A DNA stretch of 64,000 nucleotides, taken from NCBI RefSeq assembly GCF_000002875.2, contig NC_009393.2, positions 477,001-541,000 of the forward strand, in the 5' to 3' direction. Within the stretch, counting starts at the first letter, position 1. Every line of letters begins with the position of its first letter. The notes beneath the pieces were generated by a model that saw only the letters and a program-made list of their open reading frames with translations, was not told the origin of the DNA and made no database searches. The translations under genes were made by a program, and so were the position numbers. Source of the stretch: Leishmania infantum JPCM5 (lineage: Eukaryota; Euglenozoa; Kinetoplastea; Trypanosomatida; Trypanosomatidae). Of the stretch, positions 20,814 through 30,883 are shown one piece after another.

Positions 20814-22544
20814 TTATGCCGTGAGACCCTTGGCGTTTGCGGATGGCCGCTTCGGCACCGCGCCCTCTGCGTCCCCGCCCGCCTCGTCAGCGAGTCGCAC
20901 CGACGCGCTTGTCAGGGGTGGCAGCTGCAGCGTGCAAGCGCACGGCTCTGCTGCGCCATGCGGCCCGCAGCCCCCAACGAGGTACATAATGCGCTGACTT
21001 GAGACAGCCACGGCAGCGTGGTGGCGCTGAAACACAGAAGCCGCCGCCTTCGGTAACTCCAGCCGAACCCAGCGAATCTTCACCACTGGCACCGCCGTGC
21101 TCGCGCTGTCCGCCAGCGTGCCAGCAGGCACCTCTGCAAGCTCTGCGTCGGCGCCGCTCATTACCTGCATCAGCCACGCATCAGCGCATACGGCACCTTC
21201 GGCGTCGAGGCCGCCGACGACCAGCACCTCGCGCTGCACAGCATCCGCGACGGGGCTGCGGTGGCGGCTTGTCGGTGGGGCGGCACCAGGCATCGGCACT
21301 GCTGCGACAGCCGCTGCGTACCGCGCGCAGGGTACCGCGCCGCCTCCCACCACACGCACCGGAAGCCACGCGCCAAGCTTGGCATCATAGACGGCTACAT
21401 CCTTCAGCGTGGTGAGCGTTGCGGACGCGGGGACAGACGCCTCGAGAGCGGCAGAGGAGCCCTTCCCATCCTTCCCAGATGCGCCACCACGCTTACCCGG
21501 TGACAACGCGCGCATCGCGGTAGTCTTCTTCGCGCGTGCCCCCTTGCCAGCCGAGGCGCCGGCGGCCACTGCACTGACGTCGTCCGCTTGGGTGTGGACT
21601 TGTCGGCCACCCACAATCACAATGTATCGTTGGCTGAGGCTGCACGCGCCGTGAGCGGCCCGCGGCGGCGGCGGACCAAGGGCCGGCTGCAACCTGGGTG
21701 TCGTGCTCGTAGGCTCGGGAACTGCTACTTCTCTACCCTCGGCGTTTCTGTGCTCCCCGTCAGCCTGCTGCTTCTCATCCAAGCTCCCAGACGCGCCGTC
21801 AATCTCCTCCAGCGCTGCGGCGGTGCCTTGCTGCGTCTCGCCTCCGAAGCGGAGTAGCCGACCCAGCACACACGTGACGCTATGGTGGCTGCGGGTGCTG
21901 CTGGTACCCGCTGCAGATGACGGTGGGAGCGTGAAGCTGGGGTCTCCGTTGGCGCCGTCCGCGAACGCACGCACTCCGGCAATACGACAAGCGCCACTCC
22001 AGCCACCGTCGGCGTACATCACTGCCGGCCCGTCGGCGCCGTTGCCCGACGGCCATGAGGCCCACCAGGAGGCAAAAAGCGGCCAGTCGTGGTCTTCCGC
22101 AGCGCCGGCGTTCGCACCGCGGATCGCATCCTGCCGCGCTGCCCGCCGTGCCGCTCCCGCCTTCCATGCGCGCGCAGCAGCAACGGGCGCTTTCATTGCG
22201 GAGGCGCTCATGGCTGTCGGCACCCTCGATGGAGCCACCGACGTGTACTCCCATAGCGGGGCTGGGGCCTGCTCCGCGGCGTGTGGTCGTTGGCACGGAG
22301 CGCCGCCAACGATGCAGAGCACGGACTCACTAGGCGACAGCATTGCCGCGTGGCCCCACCGCGCGCCACCTGTCAAGCACTCCTCGTTACTGGAGGCATC
22401 GGCGCCGGCTGTCGCTGTCCACACTGACGGTGCGGTGACCTCCACAACCAGCGGTGGACCGCTGAGGTCTTCGCCGTACAGCGCTGGTGGCCCGCTCGCC
22501 GCTGCGGCTGCCACCTTTGCCTTGCTGCTCGACAGTTTGGGCAT
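20814..22544 (-). CDS. Kelch-repeat protein
   Basis: A 576-residue protein built from kelch-like blades. Recurrent hydrophobic strands ending in double glycine are visible (VLCIVGG, LLRFGGE, YIVIVGG, VLVVGGLD, IMYLVGG), usually preceded by a conserved RWGHAA / RAAHGA / RHHAAV element and followed by W-x-P or Y/W positions. At least five blades can be seen, separated by Ala/Gly-rich inserts, one of them basic (residues ~360-400). Such propellers bind partner proteins; no catalytic domain is attached and the partner is unknown. The ATG at 22542-22544 (MPKLSSSK) is chosen because upstream in-frame sequence looks like UTR. Confidence 0.75.
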   Translation of the reverse strand: MPKLSSSKAKVAAAAASGPPALYGEDLSGPPLVVEVTAPSVWTATAGADASSNEECLTGGARWGHAAMLSPSESVLCIVGGAPCQRPHAAEQAPAPLWEYTSVAPSRVPTAMSASAMKAPVAAARAWKAGAARRAARQDAIRGANAGAAEDHDWPLFASWWASWPSGNGADGPAVMYADGGWSGACRIAGVRAFADGANGDPSFTLPPSSAAGTSSTRSHHSVTCVLGRLLRFGGETQQGTAAALEEIDGASGSLDEKQQADGEHRNAEGREVAVPEPTSTTPRLQPALGPPPPRAAHGACSLSQRYIVIVGGRQVHTQADDVSAVAAGASAGKGARAKKTTAMRALSPGKRGGASGKDGKGSSAALEASVPASATLTTLKDVAVYDAKLGAWLPVRVVGGGAVPCARYAAAVAAVPMPGAAPPTSRHRSPVADAVQREVLVVGGLDAEGAVCADAWLMQVMSGADAELAEVPAGTLADSASTAVPVVKIRWVRLELPKAAASVFQRHHAAVAVSSQRIMYLVGGCGPHGAAEPCACTLQLPPLTSASVRLADEAGGDAEGAVPKRPSANAKGLTA

Positions 22545-23366
22545 GGACACGGAGAGCCGCTCGGCTAACGTTGAATCTGCGTGAGCGGCGGAGAGGGGGA
22601 GAGGGCGACGTCGCGCTGCAGAGTTCGTGCTCGCTTGAGGGAGGTGAGGTGCGCAGAGGACCTCTGTAAGAGTGTCCGTTGTTCCGGCGGCAGCACAGCT
22701 GTTTGTGCGTCTGCGGAAGAGGTGGGCGGGAGAAGAGGGCGGACCGTGTGTATTCGTGCGTGCAACACGGATGCAGACCAGGAGAGGGACAGAAGAGCGG
22801 CGAGGATGTCGGAGGAGGAAGAGCTGCCCGGCACTGGCGCCATACTTCAATGGTTGGGCCCTCCCCACCCCCTCCGAGAGTGGAGGGCCCGTGATTGCGC
22901 GCGTGTGTGGGTGGGGAGGGTGGGAAGAGGGCACACCGACAGGCATTCGTGTGCGCTTACGGGCTGTCGAGCGGGGCTGGATGTGGCCTGAGGTGTCGGG
23001 GAAGAGGGACGGGCAAACCCCTGAGACGTGCGCCGACGCTCACATGCACAGAAGGAGAAAGGTAGACAGAAGAAGAGGAGGAAGCGCTCAAGCGAGCGGC
23101 GCTCTTCCGGCTTGCTATGGGCTTACCTACGCTGAAGCAGAGGTTCTAGAAGAAGGGTGGGGACAGGGCTTGAGGTGAGGGCCGGGGGACACATGCTCGC
23201 TTAGGATGCGTCTTCGCTTAGGGCTACACTCGAAAAAAAGGCAGCCGCGGGCACTATGCGCGAGTACATGCGCCGCTCCTCACCCACTCCTCTGCCGCAC
23301 CAATTCGCGGACTTGCAGGCACACACAAACATACATAGACACAAGCGGTGCGCCTCTAGCCCATGC
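22545..23366. other. Spacer upstream of the kelch gene
   Basis: About 820 bases without a supported gene; purine-rich on the plus strand, hence pyrimidine-rich in the transcribed sense near 22570-22640 and 22700-22850, as expected for trans-splicing signals. Confidence 0.5.
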
Positions 23367-24023
23367 TCAGGGGGTGCTGAAGGGGTTGTCCATAGAGTCC
23401 AGCAGCTGCAGAACGGACTCTGGCAGGTAGGAGGCAGCGTAGCTGCCCAGGCGGCTCACGTGAGGAGGAATGAGCACCGGCAATGAGTACTGCTGGCCAT
23501 CCACCTCGACTTCCTCCATGTACGCACTCTGGTACGTAGACGGGAGCGCCGTGCGCATCTGTGCCACCCGTACGTGAGGCGGCAGCAGCGCTTCGCAGAG
23601 TGCGTGCGCGAAGTGGATGCAGTTGTGCTTCACGAGGTGATACTTGTTGCCCTGCCACGTGTCACGCTGCTCGAGCCTGGCAACGAGCTCCCGCACTTCT
23701 AGAGCGCTCAGCTGTGTCTGCCCGACAAAGAACTGCTCGCGGAAAATGTGCGGCGGCGAGTGGCGAGGCTCGACGACACGGACGCCGCTGCCCTCCTCGC
23801 AGCGGCCGTACTGGTACTCCTTGTCGTACACCTGAATACCAGCGTGGTGCACGCCAAGGCCGACCGACCAAAGCCAAGAGTTGGACTTCATGATGTCGTA
23901 CACGTTGACGAAGACAGCGTTGGGCTGGCCAGCTGCGTCCTCGTAGCCCGCGGGCATAACCGGTACGTCCGACTTGCCGGCGCTAGCCGAGAGGGTTGTA
24001 ACACCGGATTTCGTGGCATGCAT
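23367..24023 (-). CDS. PPPDE/DeSI-type thiol peptidase, paralogue A
   Basis: A 218-residue protein of the PPPDE fold, a permuted papain-like group that includes desumoylating isopeptidases (DeSI). Seen: NAVFVNVYDIMKSN at the start of the domain, catalytic His in GVHHAGIQVYDKEYQYG (His59/60), F-x-GQTQLS, and catalytic Cys in HLVKHNCIHFAHALCEALLP (Cys135). Family members cleave SUMO or ubiquitin conjugates; which one acts here is not shown. The nearest relative is its neighbour at 25898-26662, with the same motifs in the same order. The ATG at 24021-24023 is chosen; MPAGYEDA at residue 23 is an alternative. Confidence 0.8.
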   Translation of the reverse strand: MHATKSGVTTLSASAGKSDVPVMPAGYEDAAGQPNAVFVNVYDIMKSNSWLWSVGLGVHHAGIQVYDKEYQYGRCEEGSGVRVVEPRHSPPHIFREQFFVGQTQLSALEVRELVARLEQRDTWQGNKYHLVKHNCIHFAHALCEALLPPHVRVAQMRTALPSTYQSAYMEEVEVDGQQYSLPVLIPPHVSRLGSYAASYLPESVLQLLDSMDNPFSTP

Positions 24024-25097
24024 TGCTACAGGAGTCGTCTCTCACCCTTAAAGATCTGGGAGAGGTAAGCAGAAAGAACGAGAAACAGAAGAAGGTACAA
24101 GATGGGCGGCGCACAAAGACGTGCACGTGTTGGGGCGAGCTGCAAGAACGATCGACCAGATTGAGTCCGGCGTCAGCCTCTCGGAAAAGGAGGGGGGAGT
24201 GTGAGGGTGATGCGCAAACGGCACAGATGAGAAACACACCATCTACGTCAGAGGCTCACACAGACACAGAATATGCCGGAGTTCGACTGTCCGTGAGAGA
24301 GATGTTGTCCGCTGGGCAAGTGGGGATGCTGATGCGAAGGATCATGACGTGTGATGGGTATGGGTAGGGCGGTGGGCAGGAGGAGGGCAGGAGTAAAGCG
24401 CGCGCAGACGCATACCGAGGCGAAGAAGCAAGAGACCGACTGCGACAGGAGGAGAGGGCACACATCGCGGAGGTACGCTCTGAGCATGCGCATCCTCGCA
24501 CGCGCCCCCCTCCCCCTCTTCCTCTGCACCCACAAGCACACGTTTACGCCAATGTCCAAACGGACGAGGGGGGGGGGCAGGACACGGGGCATACCATCGT
24601 ACACGGACCGGCAGCCACACAGCCCTTTCAAATTTGCACTGTCTTGTTCAACTCGATGACCGTCAACGTCATTCCTCCATCCAGCGACACACACACACAC
24701 ACATCACGGTAGACGCGGACGCACGCACACGTTTGCTGAGGACACGGAAGAGGGAGGAGATCGAGGAAGGGGGGCGGGCGAAAGAGTAAGTTGAGGAGAG
24801 GTGCTTGCATGCGCGGGGCTCAAGCATGGAGGGCGCAAGCGCCACGAGCGAGCACGAAAAGATGAGAGGAAAAATGCAGTCACAACATCAGCCGCCGCCG
24901 CCGCCCCCGCCGTAGCGGCACGCGCACAAAGATGGAGAAAGGCGAAAAAGTAAGTAAGGAAAGAGCGCAAGCAGCGCGACGAGCGAAACGGAGCAGCAGA
25001 AGAACCACTACTGCATCGCATGCACGCGGGAAGGTGCGCACTGTGGAACAAAAACAAACACGCACACATCAACTTGGTTTCCTGTGCTGTTCACATG

Positions 25098-25312
25098 GCC
25101 CTCATGACGATGGGGGCGAAGGGGGAGGGCACACGCGCCTCCGTGCGTGGTGTCGCAGGGTCCAGTGCCCTCCTCCTCCCCTTATATCCCTGCAAATGCC
25201 GAGCCCACCTCTGGTGGTGATAGGGTCAAGCGCCTGCGACGCAGTTGCTGAGGGAGTGGGAGGAGGTCAGAACGATGTGTCGCTGCTGAATGAACGCACG
25301 GTGAAGAAAGAC
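25098..25312 (+). mobile_element. Degenerate SIDER-like element
   Basis: Aligns by eye with the strong copies in the order 'gagggcacac', 'gtggtgtcgcagggtccagtgcc', 'tgcaaatgc(cga)gcccacctctggtggtg', then diverges and ends gtgtcgctgctgaatgaacgcacggtgaagaaag. It preserves a 5' region (ggccctcatgacgatggggg) also seen in the mini relic at 15983. Orientation is against transcription. Confidence 0.6.
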
Positions 25313-25574
25313 ACACGATATATACACATATACATCATCGCTGTACACATCAAATCTGGCCGAGTCGATGCGTATGCACACATCTGTGCAAGGATCAGTC
25401 CTAAGAGCCGACGTAGCCAGAAAAGAAGGAGCGAGGGAAACAATCGGGCGCATCTGTGTGCGTGCATATGTCTGCCATGATGTGCATCGACAGCAGCGCA
25501 TATCCTAAGAGAACGCGAGCAGCAGCAAGGGGGCTGGCAGATGGAGGAACGATCTGTGCTCTGGCCTACGTGCC

Positions 25575-25577
<3 letters not shown>

Positions 25578-25605
<28 letters not shown>
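25578..25605. repeat. CA dinucleotide repeat
   Basis: About 14 uninterrupted CA units, the longest dinucleotide repeat in the window. Confidence 0.9.
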
Positions 25606-25610
<5 letters not shown>

Positions 25611-25897
25611 CGAAGAGGCACACCGCTACCCGCCCTTGTCACCAGCAAGACGACCACCATCAGCTCCACGCAAGCGCAAAATTGAACGAAGGCACACGCC
25701 GATGCAAGGGGCATAGAGAGGGAGGGGAGGGGGCGGCGATCAGCGCACAGGCCGGGGTGCTTAACAGCATGTGCATAGATTTACACATTGAGAGGTGTGC
25801 GTGTGTGTGTGTGTGTGCTTGCCTCATTTGATGCTCGCCCCCTCCCCTCTCCCCCACGCACGACACACGCACAACGCTCGCCGACTACTAGCACCGG

Positions 25898-26662
25898 CTA
25901 ATGACCTGTGCGGGTGCGCGGCTGCGGTGTCGGGGTTGTGCTGCGATTTGCGTTGGGATCCGCGGCGGTAGGCTGCCCCCGCTCCTGGGGCACCTCGGAC
26001 ATGCTGAAGAACGAGCTTTCGAGTCGGTCGAAGCTCCGCATGGAGGATTTCGGCAGGTAGTGCGCTGCGTACCGCGCTAGCCGATCGACGTGGTGCGGTA
26101 TGAGCAACGGCACCGAGTGCCGCATTCCGTCCACCTCGACCTCCACCATGTGCATCTTCTGCGGCAGACCCGCCTCCTCCGCCCGCCGCGCCTGCTCCAC
26201 GCGTACTGCGGGCGGCAGGAGCGCCTCGCAAAATGCTCGAGCGAAGTCGATGCAGTTGTGCTTCACGAGGTGGTAGTTGTTACCCAGCCACTCCACCTTT
26301 TCCGAGAAGGCCACCACCAGCTTCTCCACCTCGAACGCACTCAGCTGCGTCTGACCAAGGAAGAACTGCTCCCGGTACGTGTGCGGAGGCGAGTGGCGAG
26401 GCTTGACACTGCCGATGCCTTTGCCGATGGGGCGATGGCCGTACTGGTACTCCTTGCCGTACACCTGCACGCCGACATGATGCACGCCCCACCCAACGGA
26501 GCACAGGAGCGTGCTACTGCCGCTCACGTCGTACACATTGAGAAAGACGGCGTTCGGCTGGCTCGCGTCTCGCACCTCCTCTATCCACATAAGCGGCTTC
26601 AGAGAATGGCGCTCCGCCGACGCAGGAGCGCCATCCCCGCCATCTGCGCTAGCGCCGTCCAT
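25898..26662 (-). CDS. PPPDE/DeSI-type thiol peptidase, paralogue B
   Basis: A 254-residue paralogue of the gene at 23367. It shows NAVFLNVYDVSGSS, His in GVHHVGVQVYGKEYQYG (His61/62), FLGQTQLSAFEVEKLV, and Cys in HLVKHNCIDFARAFCEALLP (Cys137). It differs by an extra N-terminal ~20 residues and a C-terminal tail rich in Pro/Thr/Arg. Tandem placement on the same strand indicates a local duplication. The ATG at 26660-26662 is supported by a polypyrimidine tract ending in CAG ~40 bases upstream. Activity is inferred from the family; the substrate (SUMO or ubiquitin) is unknown. Confidence 0.8.
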   Translation of the reverse strand: MDGASADGGDGAPASAERHSLKPLMWIEEVRDASQPNAVFLNVYDVSGSSTLLCSVGWGVHHVGVQVYGKEYQYGHRPIGKGIGSVKPRHSPPHTYREQFFLGQTQLSAFEVEKLVVAFSEKVEWLGNNYHLVKHNCIDFARAFCEALLPPAVRVEQARRAEEAGLPQKMHMVEVEVDGMRHSVPLLIPHHVDRLARYAAHYLPKSSMRSFDRLESSFFSMSEVPQERGQPTAADPNANRSTTPTPQPRTRTGH

Positions 26663-26700
26663 GGTTGCTCCGGCCACGGCCGGGTACGTTATCGGTCCCT

Positions 26701-26750
26701 CTGCGAGGGGAGAGGGCGGGCAAAGGTGAGGAGCAGCAGAGAAAATAAGA
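26701..26750 (-). promoter_or_regulatory. Predicted trans-splice acceptor for paralogue B
   Basis: On the minus strand a run rich in C and T (ending CGCCCTCTCCCCTCGCAG) precedes an AG at 26701-26702, followed within 40 bases by the first ATG. This is the classical trypanosomatid spliced-leader acceptor layout. Confidence 0.55.
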
Positions 26751-27982
26751 GCTGCCGCGGCACGACTGAAGATATGCGAGGCACAGCCGACCTCCAGGAG
26801 ATGCTGTTCAACGGATACTCGGGGGAGGACGATACGTAACGGTGCTGCACACAAGATCCGCATGCGTGTGTGTGTGTGTGTGTTTGTGTGTGGAAGGGGG
26901 GGGGATTGGTGGTTGGAGCTGCAGTCTCCGCGTGGCCAACAGGAAACCGAACAGAAATTGGCGCTCTCCCCCCTCGCGTCCTCGCCCTTCCTCCACACCC
27001 GGCACCGCAAACACGTAGGTGGAGTGGCGAGCCGAATACGCGGGCCGCCGCGGCAAGGCACGGGGGAGGAGACGGCCACACAAGTCCGTGCGGCTCTCTG
27101 TCCGCCTGTGTGCGATTGGGTGCTTGTCGTTCCCCACCTGAAGCACGCACACGCACACCGGTCACACGTGAGGGCAATACTTCAGCAGAGGAAGGATGGG
27201 CGGTCGAAGAAGGGAGAGTGACCTGAATGTGGTGATGTGTACACATGTGGGTGGTTGGGCGAAGGTGGGGAGGAGGAGGAGAGCGCAGGAAGAGAAGAAA
27301 GCGATACGGCGTCACAGCGCAAGCGCGCGAGAAGGGGGACGGTAGTGGCCTCGTGGCAAGCGTGATCGCACCACTTCGTTAGTATCGTAGCGTCGCCATG
27401 CAGTTGCGTCGGTAGAGAGCACGCGCGCCTGCATGTACGGAGTACGACAGGTTGGAGTTCATACCTTGATGTCGCTTTCGTGAGGCCGCAGTCTCTGAGA
27501 GAAAGGGAAGGTGAGCAAGCATAGCCCGAGCGACGTGCCTGCGCTTGTGATCGTCACCGCTTCCTGTTGCAAGTAGATGTAGTTGAGTCGCTTGCATGTC
27601 GCGGTGGGCCCTCACACCTGCGCAGTCGACAAACAGCGACGGCCCTCCCTCTCCCTTCCGCAGAACATGCAGACACACGCACACATGAGCACATGCCGGT
27701 GCAGCGCCGTGATTTGGAGGTGTGTGTGCAGGGTAGGTGTGTGTGTGACAGTGCGACTTCATGCGTGACAGCGTTCTCGGTACACTATTGGAAAGCGGAG
27801 AGGCCGCACAACAGGTGAAGAAAGCGAGCGAGAGGTCTAGCAAAGAAGAAGCGAGGGCCTTGGTCGGAGGGCAGCGTCTCCCGCCCACCCCCTCCGCTCA
27901 CACACACATACACGGAGCGACTAGGGGGTACACCTCCGCTTTTCGTGTCACTCCCTCTGACCCTCCATCCCCATGCACATCT
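26751..27982. other. Spacer, no gene seen
   Basis: About 1.2 kb between the SIM-rich gene and PPPDE paralogue B. Holds a GT repeat near 26862-26890 and G-rich stretches; open frames here are long only because of GC content. Confidence 0.5.
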
Positions 27983-29035
27983 TCACAAGTCATCGTCGTC
28001 ACTGTCTATGACGACAACCTCAGCCGCCTCACGTCGCTGAGCCTTTGAATTACGCACGGCGTCGTTGGCGGCACTGAAGGTGGGACCGGCGCCACGAGTG
28101 CTACCTCGTGCGTCCCCCTCGTCGGCGTCCACGACTACAACGCCGCTAGTGATTGGTGCGTCACCCCCGCGAAGGCGCCTTCGCCCGGGAGCAGTCAGTG
28201 CGCATGCCGGTCGCAGATGGGGCCATGCAGAGGCGGCCGCAGCGTCAATGCCGCTGAGCGAGCCGGTGTTACGCACGGCGTCACTGCAGAACGTGGGCCA
28301 ACCGGCAATCCACTGCTGCGCTTGCGCCCACGCCGTCCAGTACGCTTGCGCACACCAGGTGGCGCTCGGTTCGGACGACAGCGACGTGCCGTCTCGTTCT
28401 GCTGGCGAGCGCAGCGCCAGCGCTGCCACGTTGGCAAAGCCCTCCGCTGGCGTGACAGCCCCCGCATGGACAGTGGAGCAAGACAGAGAGGAGGTAGAGG
28501 AAGATGCCGTGGCTTTGGCGCTGCCGCAGTGGATCCAGCGCTCACCGCCCTCAGCGGGTCGAATCGCACCGCCCTCATGCTCGGGCTCTTCACTCAGGAC
28601 ACCAAGCGACACAAGCTCGGAGAATGACTCGTGGTTTTGTAGGTCAGGTAGTGTGGCCATGATGGGCCACCGGGAGACGACTTGACGCAGCTCAGCAGCT
28701 CGGCGGCACACAGGCGCAAGGACGTCTGCTTGGGCCACCGCTGTCAGCGATTCTCTTGTCGACCCGCCATGAGGGATCTGCTCTCCGCCTCGTCGAGCGA
28801 TAACTGCACTATGCTCGAGAACGTGCACGATGTATCGGACATGAACAGGTATGCCGCACACCCAGACCATGAAGAAGATGTGGTTCTCCACGTCCTTTAA
28901 CGTCCATTGCGCCACCCGCTCGGGTGTGAGGCCCTGCGTGGACATCGGACTGTCGTCATCTGGCGAAGAAGGCAGAATGACGACATCACTGGCGGCTGCG
29001 GCTGAGTCAAACTGGGGAGGCGAAGTACTTAGCAT
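27983..29035 (-). CDS. Hypothetical protein with three SUMO-interaction-type motifs
   Basis: A 350-residue protein of no family I recognise. Three short hydrophobic-plus-acidic stretches resemble SUMO-interacting motifs: VVIL followed by PSSPDDDSP (residues 18-21), VVVV followed by DADEGD (299-302) and VVVI followed by DSDDDDL at the very C-terminus (340-343). Between them lie a hydrophobic helical region (DVENHIFFMVWVCGIPVHV, ~48-66) and Ala/Ser-rich sequence; no RING or other enzymatic domain is evident. The next two genes downstream in transcription are the PPPDE/DeSI-type peptidases. The ATG at 29033-29035 is used; MSTQGL at residue 31 is possible but would lose the first motif. Confidence 0.65.
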   Translation of the reverse strand: MLSTSPPQFDSAAAASDVVILPSSPDDDSPMSTQGLTPERVAQWTLKDVENHIFFMVWVCGIPVHVRYIVHVLEHSAVIARRGGEQIPHGGSTRESLTAVAQADVLAPVCRRAAELRQVVSRWPIMATLPDLQNHESFSELVSLGVLSEEPEHEGGAIRPAEGGERWIHCGSAKATASSSTSSLSCSTVHAGAVTPAEGFANVAALALRSPAERDGTSLSSEPSATWCAQAYWTAWAQAQQWIAGWPTFCSDAVRNTGSLSGIDAAAASAWPHLRPACALTAPGRRRLRGGDAPITSGVVVVDADEGDARGSTRGAGPTFSAANDAVRNSKAQRREAAEVVVIDSDDDDL

Positions 29036-30883
29036 CCTCCACGTTCTCCTCTGAAGGCTTCACTGTTCCTGCCGCTCAGCCTACGAAGCGCATCTGCATC
29101 GCCGAGAAGTTGCTCGCAGCCGCCACCCTCCCGGTGGCCGCGCACATCATGCGGAGAGAGCGAAAAAGATGTAAAAAGGAAGAAAGAAGGTCGGGATGAC
29201 GAGCGGTTATGACGACAACACTCCGATGACATGGCACACGGGTGACAGACAGAGGCCGCCAACCCCGTCGCCCGTGAAAACGGGAAGGCGGTCGGGGGCG
29301 ACGTGGATGAGGGAGGTCGGATGGCAGCAACGACGGGAGCGAAGGAAGAAGGGAAGGGGGGGGGTGATGGCAGAGGGGAGGGATAAGAGTACTTCCACGT
29401 ACACACGCTGTCGCACTCCCCCCCCCATTTCTCAGCTCCCGCTTGTCTGCAGTACAGCCTGCGCTACCCTTTCGGCTACGCCACTCCACGCATCTCCGAG
29501 GATGAAGCTGTCTTTGCACCGCGTGCCCTCGTCTGCCTCAGCTCCTCCCTCGCCCCTCATGCACCAATGCTACAATTAGCTGTAATGAAGTGCAAGAGGG
29601 GAGTAACAGAGGTTTGGCACCGTCGTGGTCGGCTCTGTGCGCCTGCCTCCTGAGCACAGACCTTGCATCGACGGTATCGGTATTGTTGTTCTAAAGGACT
29701 GCGACTCTTTTAGGGAGCTTGTGCGCGTTTATGCGTGGATGCGTTGCTAGCTGTGGTGCCCCCCCCACCCTTGCCCGTCGTCGTCAGTGACCCATCTTTC
29801 CTCAGCGACCCATTCCTTCCACTCGTTGCCCGCCTCTCGCACGCGGCAACGGTGGGGAGTGCCGGGAAAGTCAAGGGGAAGGCTATAGGGAAATGAGAAA
29901 TCACTGCGAAGGCGGGTAGAGTGTGCGGGGTGGAGGGGGGGCAGCAGAACGCTCACCGCACGTATAACGTCAGCAACGCGAGAAGCCAATACGTCGGCAC
30001 CATTCCACGATGGGGGGCTCGAGCAAGCGCACACAAGCCACACAAGAAACGAAGGGCTAACATGAAATTTACATTGAGTAGAAGGAAGGGAAAAGATGAC
30101 GCAGTGATGCACGCAGCAGCTGTATGATCAACCGAATAGTTGGGCCTGCGAGAGAGGGAGCGGGTGTGCGTGTGTGTATGAGGGGGGGGTGGGGAAGGGT
30201 GAGGCTGAGGGCCACATGGGAGACACTCAAGCCATTGAGGAGGAGGCACGGCATGGTGAGCCCCTTCGTGGAGGAGCCGGATGAGTTTGGTGCAACCCAC
30301 GCTGCACCGTGTTCCATCCCCTCCTCCGCAACACCCAGTCTCTCTCTCCTTACCCCTCTCTCGCACGCGTGACCAATGGCGTTACACACGTGCGCAAAAA
30401 AAAAAACAAAGCCAAGGGCGCTTGTAAGTTTACATAGAACACCCCAAAACGGCCACAAGGCGTGAGAGGTGCAGGGGGCGGTGGGGGCGGCGGCGCGCGA
30501 TGGACACCGATCGCCACTACCAGAGGAAGATAAGATACACGCACAGCGCGTACGCCGCAGTCACTGCTTCATTCACGTGCGCATTCCCCGCCGCAGTCTC
30601 GCCTCCGCCGATCCACCCGTCTACTACTCTCACTTCGCAGAGACTCCGCCGACGGGCAGGTGCCTGAGAGAGCGAAATGCCGAAGAGGAGCGCACGAGAC
30701 AGCACAATGATGAGTGACCCAGAGAAGTGTGTGTAGGCTAACGGCCGCCATATCGCGAAGTTTTCCGGGGAAGGGGTGGGGTGGGGGAGGCATCCAGCTT
30801 TCATAAGCGAAACAAATGAAAGGGTGTAGCGCTGTGCGCCGCATCACCGTGTCTGTACATCATCTGTAGACCGGCCGGCGCAC
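29036..30883. other. Long spacer downstream of the flagellar-rod gene
   Basis: About 1.85 kb with no supported gene. The transcribed sense has strong pyrimidine tracts near 29330-29380 and 30170-30210, plus an A10 tract near 30397. Expected to contain the 3'UTR of the paraflagellar rod gene. Confidence 0.5.

Larger units (their letters stand above)
24024..25897. other. Spacer between the two PPPDE genes
   Basis: About 1.9 kb with no supported gene. It contains CA repeats near 24688-24702 and 25578-25605, a GT repeat near 25797-25818, and a degenerate SIDER-like element at 25098-25312. Confidence 0.55.

Noticed and set aside
25541..25831. ORF made of Thr/His repeats
   Set aside because: Produced by the CA dinucleotide repeat.
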